In this document: one piece after another, positions 24,872-34,335 of the stretch | Numbering within the stretch: position 1 is the stretch's first letter | Layout of the letters: every line of letters begins with the position of its first letter | Virus record (IMG/VR): IMGVR_UViG_3300034121_000204 | Coordinates: 1 to 61,280 of that record | DNA length: 61,280 bases | Strand: one strand, 5' to 3' | Source: a virus | Translations under genes and position numbers: made by a program | Notes under the pieces: generated by a model | Databases searched by the model: none | The model's input: the letters and a program-made list of their open reading frames with translations, nothing else | What the model was told of the DNA's origin: nothing

Positions 24872-25267
24872 TTATAATATTTTAACCATTTCTTGACAAT
24901 TTCGATCTCCCTTCTGAAAACCACAATTGGCATATATATCAATCAAACTTTTGCTCTTTAGTGATGCATAAATATATTTAGAATTTTCTTTAGCTAATTC
25001 AATTAATACATTCACAAGAAATTCAAGAGCTTCTCGTCTGTCATTCTCTCTATAATGGAAGTCTGAAACTATAAATTCAATCCAAGCTGTTTTTGAGTTA
25101 GTAAAGTAAATAAATCCAGCGCATATATCAACACCATCTTTAGATACCATTACTCCTCCTTTGCCATCGTCAGGCAACATATCAGCTGGGGGAGGTGTCC
25201 ATCTCCAATCTTTCCACCATGATGATAATGTATCATAATCACCATCGTTTAAAAATCGAACTTCCAT
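24872..25267 (-). CDS. GNAT-like acetyltransferase
   Basis: The ATG at 25267 (MEVRFLND) is preferred; a TTG two codons upstream is also in frame. The 131-residue protein has the GNAT plan: WIEFIVSDFHYREN for the beta4 strand and acetyl-CoA loop, and a late helix-strand IYANCGFQKG matching motif B. Similar genes occur in the virion block of related phages. It may modify a virion or host protein; substrate unknown. Confidence 0.7.
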   Translation of the reverse strand: MEVRFLNDGDYDTLSSWWKDWRWTPPPADMLPDDGKGGVMVSKDGVDICAGFIYFTNSKTAWIEFIVSDFHYRENDRREALEFLVNVLIELAKENSKYIYASLKSKSLIDIYANCGFQKGDRNCQEMVKIL

Positions 25268-25275
25268 ACACAAAT

Positions 25276-26292
25276 TTACAGAAAACTTTTGAATACTGAA
25301 GTGCCTACTGCAAACAATTTGACTTGCTCGATAGAATCGTTATATAAATAAACATTCATGTAGTAACCCCTAGCTCCAAACGACTCAGCTTGGCTATTTT
25401 TAACACAAATTAAGAAATCAGTAAGTAATGGAGTACTACCAACTACTGTGTTGACAGTAATTGAGTTTGCCGATAAGTTAGTTATTGTTCCAACTAGAAC
25501 TAAATTACCACCAAAATTCTTATATAAACTATCTCCAATGCTTATACTTGAGTCAATATTAAATGAGAATGTAAGCAACACAGCTGATGGATTTGCAATA
25601 TTCCTAGTAGTAGGCAAACCAACACCTTGAGTGGATAGTGCCTTTACGTCAATTGTATCGTCAAATCTTCTGATGTAAGCGTACCATTGGTTCTCTTTCT
25701 CAACGAAATACGTGTAGTCAATTGAACCAGCACTTATGTTTGTATACACATCAGCAGTCCAAGGATGCGAACTGTTTAATGACAAAGTGTTAAACACCTT
25801 TACAGTTAATGGATCGTTGTTGAAAATAGTTCTTACGCTAGATTGGTATGGTTGGCCATAAAAGTTATTTCTTGTTGTATTGACATTGTGTCTCCACAGC
25901 TCTCCATCCTTGAATGTATAAAAAATACTATTCATCTCAGTCATCCAGTCTGGCTGGTAAGACCAAAATGAACTCCATCCCTCAGCTACTTTTGAGTAGG
26001 TTACTGTCCTTCTAGGAGTGCATTCCTCAGCACTAAATCCTGAGAAGTATGTTGCATCGCTATCATTAGTAAATTCAGCAGTTGGACACTCTAAATCTTC
26101 AGCTAACACCCACAGCTTTATTTCATCAGCTGAAAGAATCCACTTTGTACCATCCCAATAAATTGAAAAAGTAGTTCCATCATAAATAAATTCATAATAG
26201 TTCTTTTCATTTACAAGTCCTGTAGATACAACTTCTATTGATACAGGCTCTTCACCTATTGGAATGTAATTTATTTTTATACAGTCACACAT
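25276..26292 (-). CDS. Tail-barrel-associated protein, 338 aa
   Basis: The protein is beta-rich. Residues around AEGWSSFWSYQPDWMTEMNS and TFKDGELWRHNVNTTRNNFY resemble the C-terminal part of the large tail barrel (stabilisation or muzzle) proteins of crAss-like phages. It starts 2 bp after the stop of the 1236-residue gene, so it may be a split-off distal domain of that barrel. It opens with a cysteine pair (MCDC). Confidence 0.65.
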   Translation of the reverse strand: MCDCIKINYIPIGEEPVSIEVVSTGLVNEKNYYEFIYDGTTFSIYWDGTKWILSADEIKLWVLAEDLECPTAEFTNDSDATYFSGFSAEECTPRRTVTYSKVAEGWSSFWSYQPDWMTEMNSIFYTFKDGELWRHNVNTTRNNFYGQPYQSSVRTIFNNDPLTVKVFNTLSLNSSHPWTADVYTNISAGSIDYTYFVEKENQWYAYIRRFDDTIDVKALSTQGVGLPTTRNIANPSAVLLTFSFNIDSSISIGDSLYKNFGGNLVLVGTITNLSANSITVNTVVGSTPLLTDFLICVKNSQAESFGARGYYMNVYLYNDSIEQVKLFAVGTSVFKSFL

Positions 26293-26294
26293 AA

Positions 26295-29200
26295 TTAAAA
26301 ACTTTGATTACTGAATGATAATACATACGTGTTGTTATATGGATCATACATACCTAACTTTTGAGTATTTGGGTTATCCTTCATCTCATCTCTAAAGTAG
26401 TTCTGCATGCCATTTGCTGATATTTCAATAACTTGATCTCCAGACATCTGTAGTACAGCACCTCTTCTTGAATCAGTAAAGAACATCACGTTTGAATATA
26501 TCGCAAAGCTCTCTGGATTGTTGCTAATACCATACTCTGATGGGTGAACAATCTGATTACCAAGTACTTCAGGAACAGACGCTACTTGACCACCTCCAAC
26601 AGCATCAACTAACAAGTTCTTTCCATAAAGAACTGACGTTATTTTGTCCTGCTGTAATACCATTAGGTTGGTATCCATAGCGTACAACTTCTGTATAGGT
26701 CCGTACTTAATATCTAAATTCTTGAAGTTCGCTTGAGATAAATTAAAAGAGTTAAGTCTGTTGGTTGATGTGTCACCTTTATAGATACCACTATAACAAA
26801 GAGCAGCGAATTTATTTTGCTGTTGATAGTCCTCAATAACACTTGTTGCTCTTGGACTGTACTTCATTGTAGGTCTCAAGAAGTTGTCATATATTCTGTA
26901 TGACTCAACACCATTACCAAATGCAAAGGCATTGAAGTCTGAATTATGTGACGTTACATTATTAAGTTCAACTATTAAAGGAGTAACACCATTTTGATCT
27001 TGTTCCCAGTCTTGGTAGAACACACTACCTGTTGCAGAACCAGAAGGCAATGTTGGTAAATCGATTACAATAGCATATTCATTTATAACCCAAAGTATAT
27101 CATAATAAGCACTAGGAGGGCCAAATGCTGCTAAAGGATCATCATTTTTAACATATACTCTTTCGCCAGCATTGAATGAATGCTTCATATCGTTGGCTGT
27201 ATCACCAAATGGTGTAGATGGCCCTAATACTGTTTTATTTAAGTAAGCGGTTGGTACAGATCCTACTGGCCATGCACCACCATAAGTATAGTCATTCCAT
27301 CTCCATGATACCTTATGATTACCACTTTCTATTCGATATGTATTACGCATCTCATAGAATATATCAAGATCTGATGCCAATGGAACTGTTTCAGCTGTTA
27401 ACTGAACTGTTGGAGTTTGAGATATTGTTAACTGAGTTGATATTTCATTTCTACTACATCCATCATTAACACCAACTCCTCTTATAAGCATACATAATAA
27501 TCCTGTATTTACATTTGAATCTTCAGCTATATAATTAGTAGAATAAGCACCTAAAGTATTTTCAACTCCACTTGAATTTGATCTTCTAAATGATACATTT
27601 ACAGCAGATGTAACTAAGGTATCAGATTGATTTTTATATTTAAATGTTTTATAAGCTCCAGATTTCCAAAACCATTCTTCTAAATTTCTGTAATAGTTAT
27701 CACTTGTCCAACTATTATTTTGTGATCTAATTGGATCAGAACTTAATGGTGCTCTATCTCTTAATATATTTATATTTATAGTTGCTCCTTGATATATTGG
27801 ACCATTATATAATAATATTGAATGACCTCCATAATCAGCAGGATCTAAACCATCCATTGTATCATCTGAATTGGTTGGAATACCACCCTTTTGAGAAATA
27901 GTTAATCCTGAATATCCATTTATAACAGTTTTTAATAAATCTCCATTTATTAAGTTTGCTCTTACATTAAATACATATATATCTCCAGGCATATAAGTAT
28001 CTTGAGCAAAAGTCAATATTATTGGGCCTTCTGGGCTTGATATAGTAGAAGTAAATGGAGATGATGTAGGTATTAGTATTTCAGCACTTAATCCAATGTT
28101 TATATCTGGATTATACGTATATTTAAAATGAGTTGGTGTTGCATTTGGATCTCCTGCTACTGGCATAATTATAATAGAAAATCTTTCATCTTTATCTCTA
28201 GTAGCAATACCTGAAGCTGCATTAATATCAGGAGCACCATTTTGAAATGGATATATTAACGTGTTATCTCCATTACTAGCGTAATATGCTTTTTCAAATT
28301 GAACCAATGAGGATCTTAATGTTACAGGGCTTTTAGTTTCTGGATCACCCAAACAACCACTATCTCTTGGACCTCTTCCGTTGTTGGAAGATGATATATT
28401 CTGAGCAATAGGACCATTTAAAAAAGTATCACTTAAATCAGCTTTAATTTTGAAATACAATCCTTCAATAACAAATGGAGAACTAGCTTGTTTGTACTCA
28501 AGCTCAAGTATTTTAAATTGTTTATTTGAATGAGTTGCTACACCATTTGATGTCTTGAATATAATATATCCACCAACAGTAATCTTATCTCTATCTGACT
28601 CATTTATTAAAAAATACCTAAATACGCCATCAACAACAAAAGTATATGGAAATATATTATAGTAGTCACCTTGAGACTGCTTAATTGCAAACCTATAGTT
28701 AGTGGCCCACACAGGTGGCTCGTTAGTAAGATTTACTCTTATTGAGTTAGCTGTGTCAGAATTTATAGGGGGTATATATAGTGTATTTGACTTACTTGTT
28801 AAAGCAGTTGTCATTCTTCCATAATCATCAGTATATATAATACCAATCTCATAATCACGATCACTTCTAAATGTTTTTTTAGGAAGTGTAGTTATAGCCT
28901 CATTTTCTAGCGATAATGTATAAGAAGGTACAATTTTATCACCATCTCCATTGACAATATCTCTAAACTGAACATAGTTACCATAGATTAACCTATTGCC
29001 AATTATCTCTTGAGCTTTTGCGCTTAATGGAACATTATCGAATAGTCTTGTTACCTCGCTAGACTCAATAGGCGTGTATATCTTATTTGCACTAAAATCT
29101 ATAGTATATACAGAATTATTAGCAATTGATAAATCAGCTTTATCGTAGTTCTCTACAATATATACATTAAGTGCATTCGTGTCATAATAAAGTACTTGTA

Positions 29201-30005
29201 TTTCTTCAACAAATTGATCACCAGTCTCAAATTTTATAGCTATTTTGTTATACTTATTAAGCATACCTTTATTATCGCCTGTATTGTAATCATAAGAAAA
29301 TCCACTTGCGTGAAAAGCTACAGATGAGAATGGTGACAATGAGCTATACTGATTGTCCTTGTACTTGTACCTATATGAAAAGTAGATAAATTTTTCTCTA
29401 ATATTATTAGAGGCATTGACAGATGTATCAAAAGACAAATTAATCTTTGGACTATTTAATGGAGGTCTTAGTATTACGTTTATATCCTCCGATATTCTTA
29501 CGTCATCAACAGAGTAAGTCTTTGCTCTTGCGATATTTATTCGTCTTGGTGGATTTAAACCATCAGTCCAATATAAAAAAGGGCCTTCATCATTTATAAC
29601 TGGTAGGTAATTTATACCAGTAACAGGATATTCCTTGTTGAAGTTAAGTTGTTGTTCAGTACATAACAATACGATTGATGTTGCACCACTTATCTCATCG
29701 TACTCAAATATCCCATCAAATGTACTACTAGTTACCAACCAATATATAGTATTATTAGCCTCAAATGTAACAGCACCTATAGTCTTTGGATTTGATCCAG
29801 TATATGTAATACCTTCATCCTCAACTAGTTCTTGAATATTACTAACTAATGAATTTCCTAATGAATTAGAAACAGAACCTATATTTGATCCACTAGATGA
29901 ATCTATAGTTACATTTAAAGCATCAATATATTCGCCATCAGGAACAAGTCTCTCATCAAGATCTTTGTTCATTTTACCAGCAATAAAAGTCTTTTTTAAT
30001 TCCAT
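26295..30005 (-). CDS. Tail barrel / stabilisation (muzzle-like) protein, 1236 aa
   Basis: The opening FIAGKMNKDLDERLVPDGEY and SIGSVSNSLGN-like repeats match large beta-rich tail proteins of crAss-like and related podoviruses. These form the barrel through which DNA leaves, comparable to P22 gp10/gp4-level structures. The length is within the family range but shorter than those carrying the distal domain, which here appears as the next gene. It overlaps the upstream connector by 1 bp. Confidence 0.8.
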   Translation of the reverse strand: MELKKTFIAGKMNKDLDERLVPDGEYIDALNVTIDSSSGSNIGSVSNSLGNSLVSNIQELVEDEGITYTGSNPKTIGAVTFEANNTIYWLVTSSTFDGIFEYDEISGATSIVLLCTEQQLNFNKEYPVTGINYLPVINDEGPFLYWTDGLNPPRRINIARAKTYSVDDVRISEDINVILRPPLNSPKINLSFDTSVNASNNIREKFIYFSYRYKYKDNQYSSLSPFSSVAFHASGFSYDYNTGDNKGMLNKYNKIAIKFETGDQFVEEIQVLYYDTNALNVYIVENYDKADLSIANNSVYTIDFSANKIYTPIESSEVTRLFDNVPLSAKAQEIIGNRLIYGNYVQFRDIVNGDGDKIVPSYTLSLENEAITTLPKKTFRSDRDYEIGIIYTDDYGRMTTALTSKSNTLYIPPINSDTANSIRVNLTNEPPVWATNYRFAIKQSQGDYYNIFPYTFVVDGVFRYFLINESDRDKITVGGYIIFKTSNGVATHSNKQFKILELEYKQASSPFVIEGLYFKIKADLSDTFLNGPIAQNISSSNNGRGPRDSGCLGDPETKSPVTLRSSLVQFEKAYYASNGDNTLIYPFQNGAPDINAASGIATRDKDERFSIIIMPVAGDPNATPTHFKYTYNPDINIGLSAEILIPTSSPFTSTISSPEGPIILTFAQDTYMPGDIYVFNVRANLINGDLLKTVINGYSGLTISQKGGIPTNSDDTMDGLDPADYGGHSILLYNGPIYQGATININILRDRAPLSSDPIRSQNNSWTSDNYYRNLEEWFWKSGAYKTFKYKNQSDTLVTSAVNVSFRRSNSSGVENTLGAYSTNYIAEDSNVNTGLLCMLIRGVGVNDGCSRNEISTQLTISQTPTVQLTAETVPLASDLDIFYEMRNTYRIESGNHKVSWRWNDYTYGGAWPVGSVPTAYLNKTVLGPSTPFGDTANDMKHSFNAGERVYVKNDDPLAAFGPPSAYYDILWVINEYAIVIDLPTLPSGSATGSVFYQDWEQDQNGVTPLIVELNNVTSHNSDFNAFAFGNGVESYRIYDNFLRPTMKYSPRATSVIEDYQQQNKFAALCYSGIYKGDTSTNRLNSFNLSQANFKNLDIKYGPIQKLYAMDTNLMVLQQDKITSVLYGKNLLVDAVGGGQVASVPEVLGNQIVHPSEYGISNNPESFAIYSNVMFFTDSRRGAVLQMSGDQVIEISANGMQNYFRDEMKDNPNTQKLGMYDPYNNTYVLSFSNQSF

Positions 30006-30913
30006 TATTTTATAATTTTATCACGACCTCTTAAAGACATAAGTAGTCTTGATGGATGTAAATTGCTTAGTCGTATCTTTGTGTTTCGTAAAGAAGCTGT
30101 CTTGGCTTTTTGAACTCTACTCACAATATATTCTTGAACTCCTGTCTTGTTACTCAACACAGCCCACTTTAAATAATTATAAAGGTACTCCTCTGCTAGT
30201 TTGTTGATTGTGATAAGAGAATCGTCACCATTTTCCATCCCATCAGAAATGTACTCAAGTACAATATATCCATCCTCAACACCAGTTGAAAAGTCAATTA
30301 CACCAGCAGCTTTGTTGATAGTAAACTTAGGATTCCTATTTGCTTCATCAGTAGCCATACCATAACGTCCACCGATAGCATATCCAAAGTACCAATCACC
30401 ATTGTAAGCCCATCCGTAAGAACCATTGTAAGGACCTGGACCTGTGTATAATTGAGCGTCTTGACGCATTATATCAAGCTTTGATGTGCCTGTTACAATT
30501 TCGCCATTTAAGTCAAATATTATGTCATGGTTATTATCTTGCAAGTATGCTGTTGCAGACATTACAGTTCTGTTCTCAGTCAACTGAAACAGTACACCAT
30601 TTCTAAGTAATGATATTCTAACATAGTTTACATAGTCAGGTGGTAGAACCATCTTCAATTGCTGACTTAGCTGTAGCTCAATAACTTTAATATTTCTTAG
30701 TGCGTCATAGTTAAGCTCTTGAATAGCTCTCTTTGCATGAAACAACACAGTATATCTGTCAACATTATTAACTAACTTATCGTTGCCTACATACATAAGC
30801 ATGAAATTGTTAACTATGTCTGCAAGGCTAACATATTGATATGAACCCCAGTTAGTATCTTCAGGTATTACACCATTGTTGGTATAATATTGATAGTTAG
30901 TAATATATGCCAT
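30005..30913 (-). CDS. Head-tail connector / ring protein, 302 aa
   Basis: The N-terminal pattern NWGSYQYVSLADIVNNFMLM and a following RYTVLFHAKRAIQELN are characteristic of a virion protein conserved in crAss-like phages and relatives. It links portal and tail, equivalent in position to T7 gp11 or the adaptor ring. The rest is mixed alpha/beta with a glycine-tyrosine loop (GPYNGSYGWAYNG). It overlaps the barrel gene by 1 bp. Confidence 0.75.
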   Translation of the reverse strand: MAYITNYQYYTNNGVIPEDTNWGSYQYVSLADIVNNFMLMYVGNDKLVNNVDRYTVLFHAKRAIQELNYDALRNIKVIELQLSQQLKMVLPPDYVNYVRISLLRNGVLFQLTENRTVMSATAYLQDNNHDIIFDLNGEIVTGTSKLDIMRQDAQLYTGPGPYNGSYGWAYNGDWYFGYAIGGRYGMATDEANRNPKFTINKAAGVIDFSTGVEDGYIVLEYISDGMENGDDSLITINKLAEEYLYNYLKWAVLSNKTGVQEYIVSRVQKAKTASLRNTKIRLSNLHPSRLLMSLRGRDKIIK

Positions 30914-30916
30914 TTA

Positions 30917-31624
30917 TTATTGTTTTTGTTGTATTTCTTGTAACTCCTCAGCCTTTGCTGCCGCCATAACCTCTTGTTCTCTAATAGAGACACCAGCGTA
31001 CTGTAATATCTTAACAACCAAGTCAGAGAAGTCACTCAAAGGCATCTCAAAATCTTGGTAGTCATTAGCCGATTGATTAAATAAAGGATCACCACCAACA
31101 GAAGTATATGTCCACTTCGGTTCTTTTGGATATCTTAGATAATGAGCTTTAACATTTGAAGTTATAGTGCTAGGATAAACTGTGAAGTTAGCTCTAACTG
31201 GAGTAGCACCATCACTCAATGTATATGCTGGATAAGCAACAGACGGAGCAGTTAGGTTAGATGATAACAACATTAATATTTTCTGATGACTAACTTTCTC
31301 TATTTCTTTGTTGTCATTTAATACCAACTTTTGAATGAAATAGCTATCTGTTGGTGCTATAAAATTTGGTGCTGTATAGGTTAATGTACCAACCTTATGG
31401 AAGGTATCCAAAACCTCAGATAATTTCTTAGGAACATCAGCGTAGCCTTCACCATGTGCTCTTTGATTTTGCTTGATAATAGCGTTGCTATACAAGTAGA
31501 TATAACGCTCAAACACCTCCAACTGTGCCTGCTTGGCATATAGATTGAATTCAAATGGTGTGATGTATCCTCGATTGTCTTTTGCTAATATAGACAGGAC
31601 AGTATTTCTAACTTCGTTTATCAT
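30917..31624 (-). CDS. Connector/ring-associated virion protein, 235 aa
   Basis: It begins MINEVRNTVLSILAKDNRG and continues with FNLYAKQAQLEVFERY, a helical pattern seen in connector proteins of crAss-like relatives. The C-terminus is helical (AAAKAEELQEIQQKQ). The upstream terminator (31641-31667) and a TATCTTTG box (31632-31639, minus strand) lie directly before it, so it may start a new late transcript. Confidence 0.7.
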   Translation of the reverse strand: MINEVRNTVLSILAKDNRGYITPFEFNLYAKQAQLEVFERYIYLYSNAIIKQNQRAHGEGYADVPKKLSEVLDTFHKVGTLTYTAPNFIAPTDSYFIQKLVLNDNKEIEKVSHQKILMLLSSNLTAPSVAYPAYTLSDGATPVRANFTVYPSTITSNVKAHYLRYPKEPKWTYTSVGGDPLFNQSANDYQDFEMPLSDFSDLVVKILQYAGVSIREQEVMAAAKAEELQEIQQKQ

Positions 31625-31640
31625 ACTTACAAAGATAAAT

Positions 31641-31667
31641 AAAAAAAGGCACTTGTTATAAGTGCCT
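31641..31667 (-). terminator. Intrinsic terminator, minus strand
   Basis: On the minus strand AGGCACTT pairs with AAGTGCCT (31647-31654 with 31660-31667) around a 5-base loop, and is followed by seven T (31641-31647 read in reverse). It ends the transcript of the small gene at 31692-32006. Confidence 0.85.
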
Positions 31668-31691
31668 CTTCCTTTCTAGATTAATTGCTTA

Positions 31692-32006
31692 TTAATTCAA
31701 AGCTGCGCTTGCAATAGTAATACCAGTAGGTAATGCAGGAACAATAAATGAATCTGGGTTGCTTGATGCTCTATTAGCTAATTCAACAGCAGCGTAGATA
31801 GCATCTCTAAATGCAACTTGTTCAGCAGCAGTAGCAGTAGCAGATGATGTGATACGAATAGTATCAGAACCAGCAGTAGCTCCACCAGCAGCATACAAAA
31901 CATCTACCAATGTAGGGTTAGCCAATGTAGTTGCAACAAACTGAATGCTAGAAGCATTAAGAAGTGTAACATTAGATCCAGCAGTCAATTTTAAAAACTT
32001 TTCCAT
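31692..32006 (-). CDS. Small virion protein, 104 aa (decoration-like)
   Basis: Ala/Thr/Ser-rich and beta-patterned, it starts MEKFLKLTAGSNVTLLNASS. Size and place near the capsid gene fit a decoration or minor head protein. A TATATTTG box lies upstream (32037-32044, minus) and a strong terminator downstream, so it is a one-gene unit. Confidence 0.6.
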   Translation of the reverse strand: MEKFLKLTAGSNVTLLNASSIQFVATTLANPTLVDVLYAAGGATAGSDTIRITSSATATAAEQVAFRDAIYAAVELANRASSNPDSFIVPALPTGITIASAALN

Positions 32007-32044
32007 ATTCTAAATGATTAATTATTAATAACGATGCAAATATA

Positions 32045-32824
32045 CTAATTATTTGATAACTTATCATCTAAGAACTGATACAGCTCAATACCTTCATCTG
32101 ACTGTAGATATGAAGCCAAAACAGATGTAGCGTTATCGCCAAATGGTATAGTGACAAGTTTCTTTTTGTTCTCTTTTAGGTTGAAATACAAATCTTTACC
32201 ATTATTTCTTAAACTTAAATAACCATCAGATAATGCTCTAGCAGCTATATTGTTAATTTTAAGTGATGGATCATTTGCAGCTTCCAAGAAATCTTGAGGG
32301 TATCTTTTAGCGTAAAGCATCATATCTCTCTTAACTTCAGAGCTACTCATTTTATCAACTCGTCCACCAAGTAATATTCTAGCTATTGCCTCTAACGTAT
32401 TAAAGTCATTTGCTGCTAAATCTCTTGCTGATAACTGAGCATCTAATTCAGAGTACATTGATGCGATATCCTCTTCAGCATCTCTTTCATTATCAAACTC
32501 ATAAAACTCACTTCCGTTACCTGGATGGTAGTGAAGGAATTGCTGTAATGTTGGATTATTTTTTGGTACTGTTAGTACGCCATCTTCAAATACAATTGGC
32601 TCAACAATAACATTTTGATCCTGTTCTTCTTGAAAAGGGCTATTTGAGTTTCTAGCGTAACGAAGTGGGTGATTTGTATTTGTCTCTTCATTATAATAAA
32701 GCAGACGTTTTCTAGGTGTATCCTTTGATGCTATGTAATAAGCTAAAGGTGATTTTTCATTCTTTAAAAGATATGTACGATCTTTAGGTTCGAGGGATAT
32801 CCTCTTAATTGCTATTTTTTCCAT
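32045..32824 (-). CDS. Structural protein following the capsid gene, 259 aa
   Basis: The segment FEDGVLTVPKNNPTLQQFL is conserved in a protein placed after the capsid gene in several Bacteroidetes podovirus lineages. Two parts are visible: a mixed N-terminal half and an acidic helical middle (residues about 105-190). It lies after the capsid terminator. Role not known; a virion component is likely. Confidence 0.6.
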   Translation of the reverse strand: MEKIAIKRISLEPKDRTYLLKNEKSPLAYYIASKDTPRKRLLYYNEETNTNHPLRYARNSNSPFQEEQDQNVIVEPIVFEDGVLTVPKNNPTLQQFLHYHPGNGSEFYEFDNERDAEEDIASMYSELDAQLSARDLAANDFNTLEAIARILLGGRVDKMSSSEVKRDMMLYAKRYPQDFLEAANDPSLKINNIAARALSDGYLSLRNNGKDLYFNLKENKKKLVTIPFGDNATSVLASYLQSDEGIELYQFLDDKLSNN

Positions 32825-32846
32825 TTTATATAATTTAAATTTTACT

Positions 32847-32882
32847 AAAAAAATAACAGAGTGTCACTGATGACACTCTGTT
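32847..32882 (-). terminator. Strong intrinsic terminator after capsid gene
   Basis: A perfect 12 bp stem (32855-32866 with 32871-32882) with a four-base loop is followed on the minus strand by A and a run of T (32847-32853). It stops most transcription just after the major capsid gene and so can raise its relative yield. Confidence 0.9.
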
Positions 32883-32893
32883 AATATTTATTC

Positions 32894-34321
32894 TTATCCT
32901 TTGAAGATAAAGAAGTTGTTTGCACCAAGTGTACAAAGAGCTCTTTCAGACAAGAAGTTAACCTCCATTGCATCAAGATCGCTAGTTGCAGCACCACCAG
33001 CAGAACCAGTCATCCAAGTTTTGTAACGTCTGTTTTCAGCTTCAGAAGCTCTATAACGAACGTGTAAGAATGGACGTTTTGCGTTTTTACCAAGAACTTG
33101 GTCATAAACTGTAGTTGTACCAGCAGGAACTAATACACCATTTACAAGACCACCAACAAGACCACCACGAAGCGTAGCATCGTTAAGGTATTTCCAATCA
33201 GTTTTGTAGAATTCATAACCTCTACGGAAACCTGTAAATCCTAAGTTTAATGCCATTTGCTCGCTATTGTCAAACAATCCGTAAGATGTTCCACCAACTC
33301 CGTAAGAGTTTTGAGCAGCTAACATATCATCAATATCAAAAGACATTTGACGATTGATAAATAAAGCATTCTCAGCGATAGCTCCTTGTTTGTCAAGACG
33401 TTGTACGATTGTATCGATGTCAGTCAATGAAGATGGTGTACCACCAGACCAAACATTACCTCTTGATTCAATAGTATCAAATAAACCTTGAGTACCAGCA
33501 GCAGCATCAGTTGATGGAGAAGCATAAGAAGGAGCAACTAAATATGAAGCAGCTCCTGAGTTTTGTTCAGCAGGAACACCTTCTACCATTGCCATTTCAA
33601 GATAATCTTCAAAACGTAAACGAGTTTCGTGCTCTGATTTCATATACCACAAATAACCTGTAGCTCCGTTCTCAGTTGTTACTTCAACCCATCCGATTTG
33701 TGCCATATCAGAACCAGATACAACATACTTATCTTTGATGATGATTGGTTTACACTCAAAGAAGTCATCTTGTGCTTCTAATGAACCTACCATACCATTT
33801 TCACCTTTTCTGAATTCAGAACCGTAAACGAATGCTGTAAATGTAGCACTTGTATCTCCTGTAGCAATACCACTAGCATTGTAAAAAGCAAGTGTAAAGC
33901 GAGTATTATCTCCACCTGGAGCTACTGCTGTAACAATACCTTTATAAGAAGAACTACCTCCATTATTAGATAAAAATACAGTTTGATTTTGTCTAAAGTT
34001 ACAAGCAGCTGATCCAATATCAAAAGTTACAGAATCATCACCTGCTGTAGCTGATACAGGTGTAACAGTAGTGTATTTAGTATGCAAACGACCTTGCTCT
34101 GCCCATTTAATTAAGTCAGAGTTAGAAGGAAGTTCAGCACCTACCATACGCAAGAAAGATGCGATAGAACGGTTACCGTAACGCTCGAATTCTTTTTCGT
34201 AAGTATCAGGAAGATACTGATTCAAGAAGTCAAAATTTGTAATGTAGTTTGTAGGCAATGTTGCCTTTACTGCGCTAGGTGTAATTGATACACCTGGGCT
34301 TGATGCTAATGTTCCAGACAT
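32894..34321 (-). CDS. Major capsid protein
   Basis: A 475-residue protein, highly expressed by position (strong terminator directly after it). The N-terminal block IASFLRMVGAELPSN with WAEQGRLHTKY is close to the capsid proteins of crAss-like phages and other HK97-fold podoviruses. An inserted beta-rich part (about 85-160) reads as a surface domain. Scaffold and portal genes lie upstream, as usual. Confidence 0.85.
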   Translation of the reverse strand: MSGTLASSPGVSITPSAVKATLPTNYITNFDFLNQYLPDTYEKEFERYGNRSIASFLRMVGAELPSNSDLIKWAEQGRLHTKYTTVTPVSATAGDDSVTFDIGSAACNFRQNQTVFLSNNGGSSSYKGIVTAVAPGGDNTRFTLAFYNASGIATGDTSATFTAFVYGSEFRKGENGMVGSLEAQDDFFECKPIIIKDKYVVSGSDMAQIGWVEVTTENGATGYLWYMKSEHETRLRFEDYLEMAMVEGVPAEQNSGAASYLVAPSYASPSTDAAAGTQGLFDTIESRGNVWSGGTPSSLTDIDTIVQRLDKQGAIAENALFINRQMSFDIDDMLAAQNSYGVGGTSYGLFDNSEQMALNLGFTGFRRGYEFYKTDWKYLNDATLRGGLVGGLVNGVLVPAGTTTVYDQVLGKNAKRPFLHVRYRASEAENRRYKTWMTGSAGGAATSDLDAMEVNFLSERALCTLGANNFFIFKG

Positions 34322-34335
34322 TTTGTTTTTGTTTT

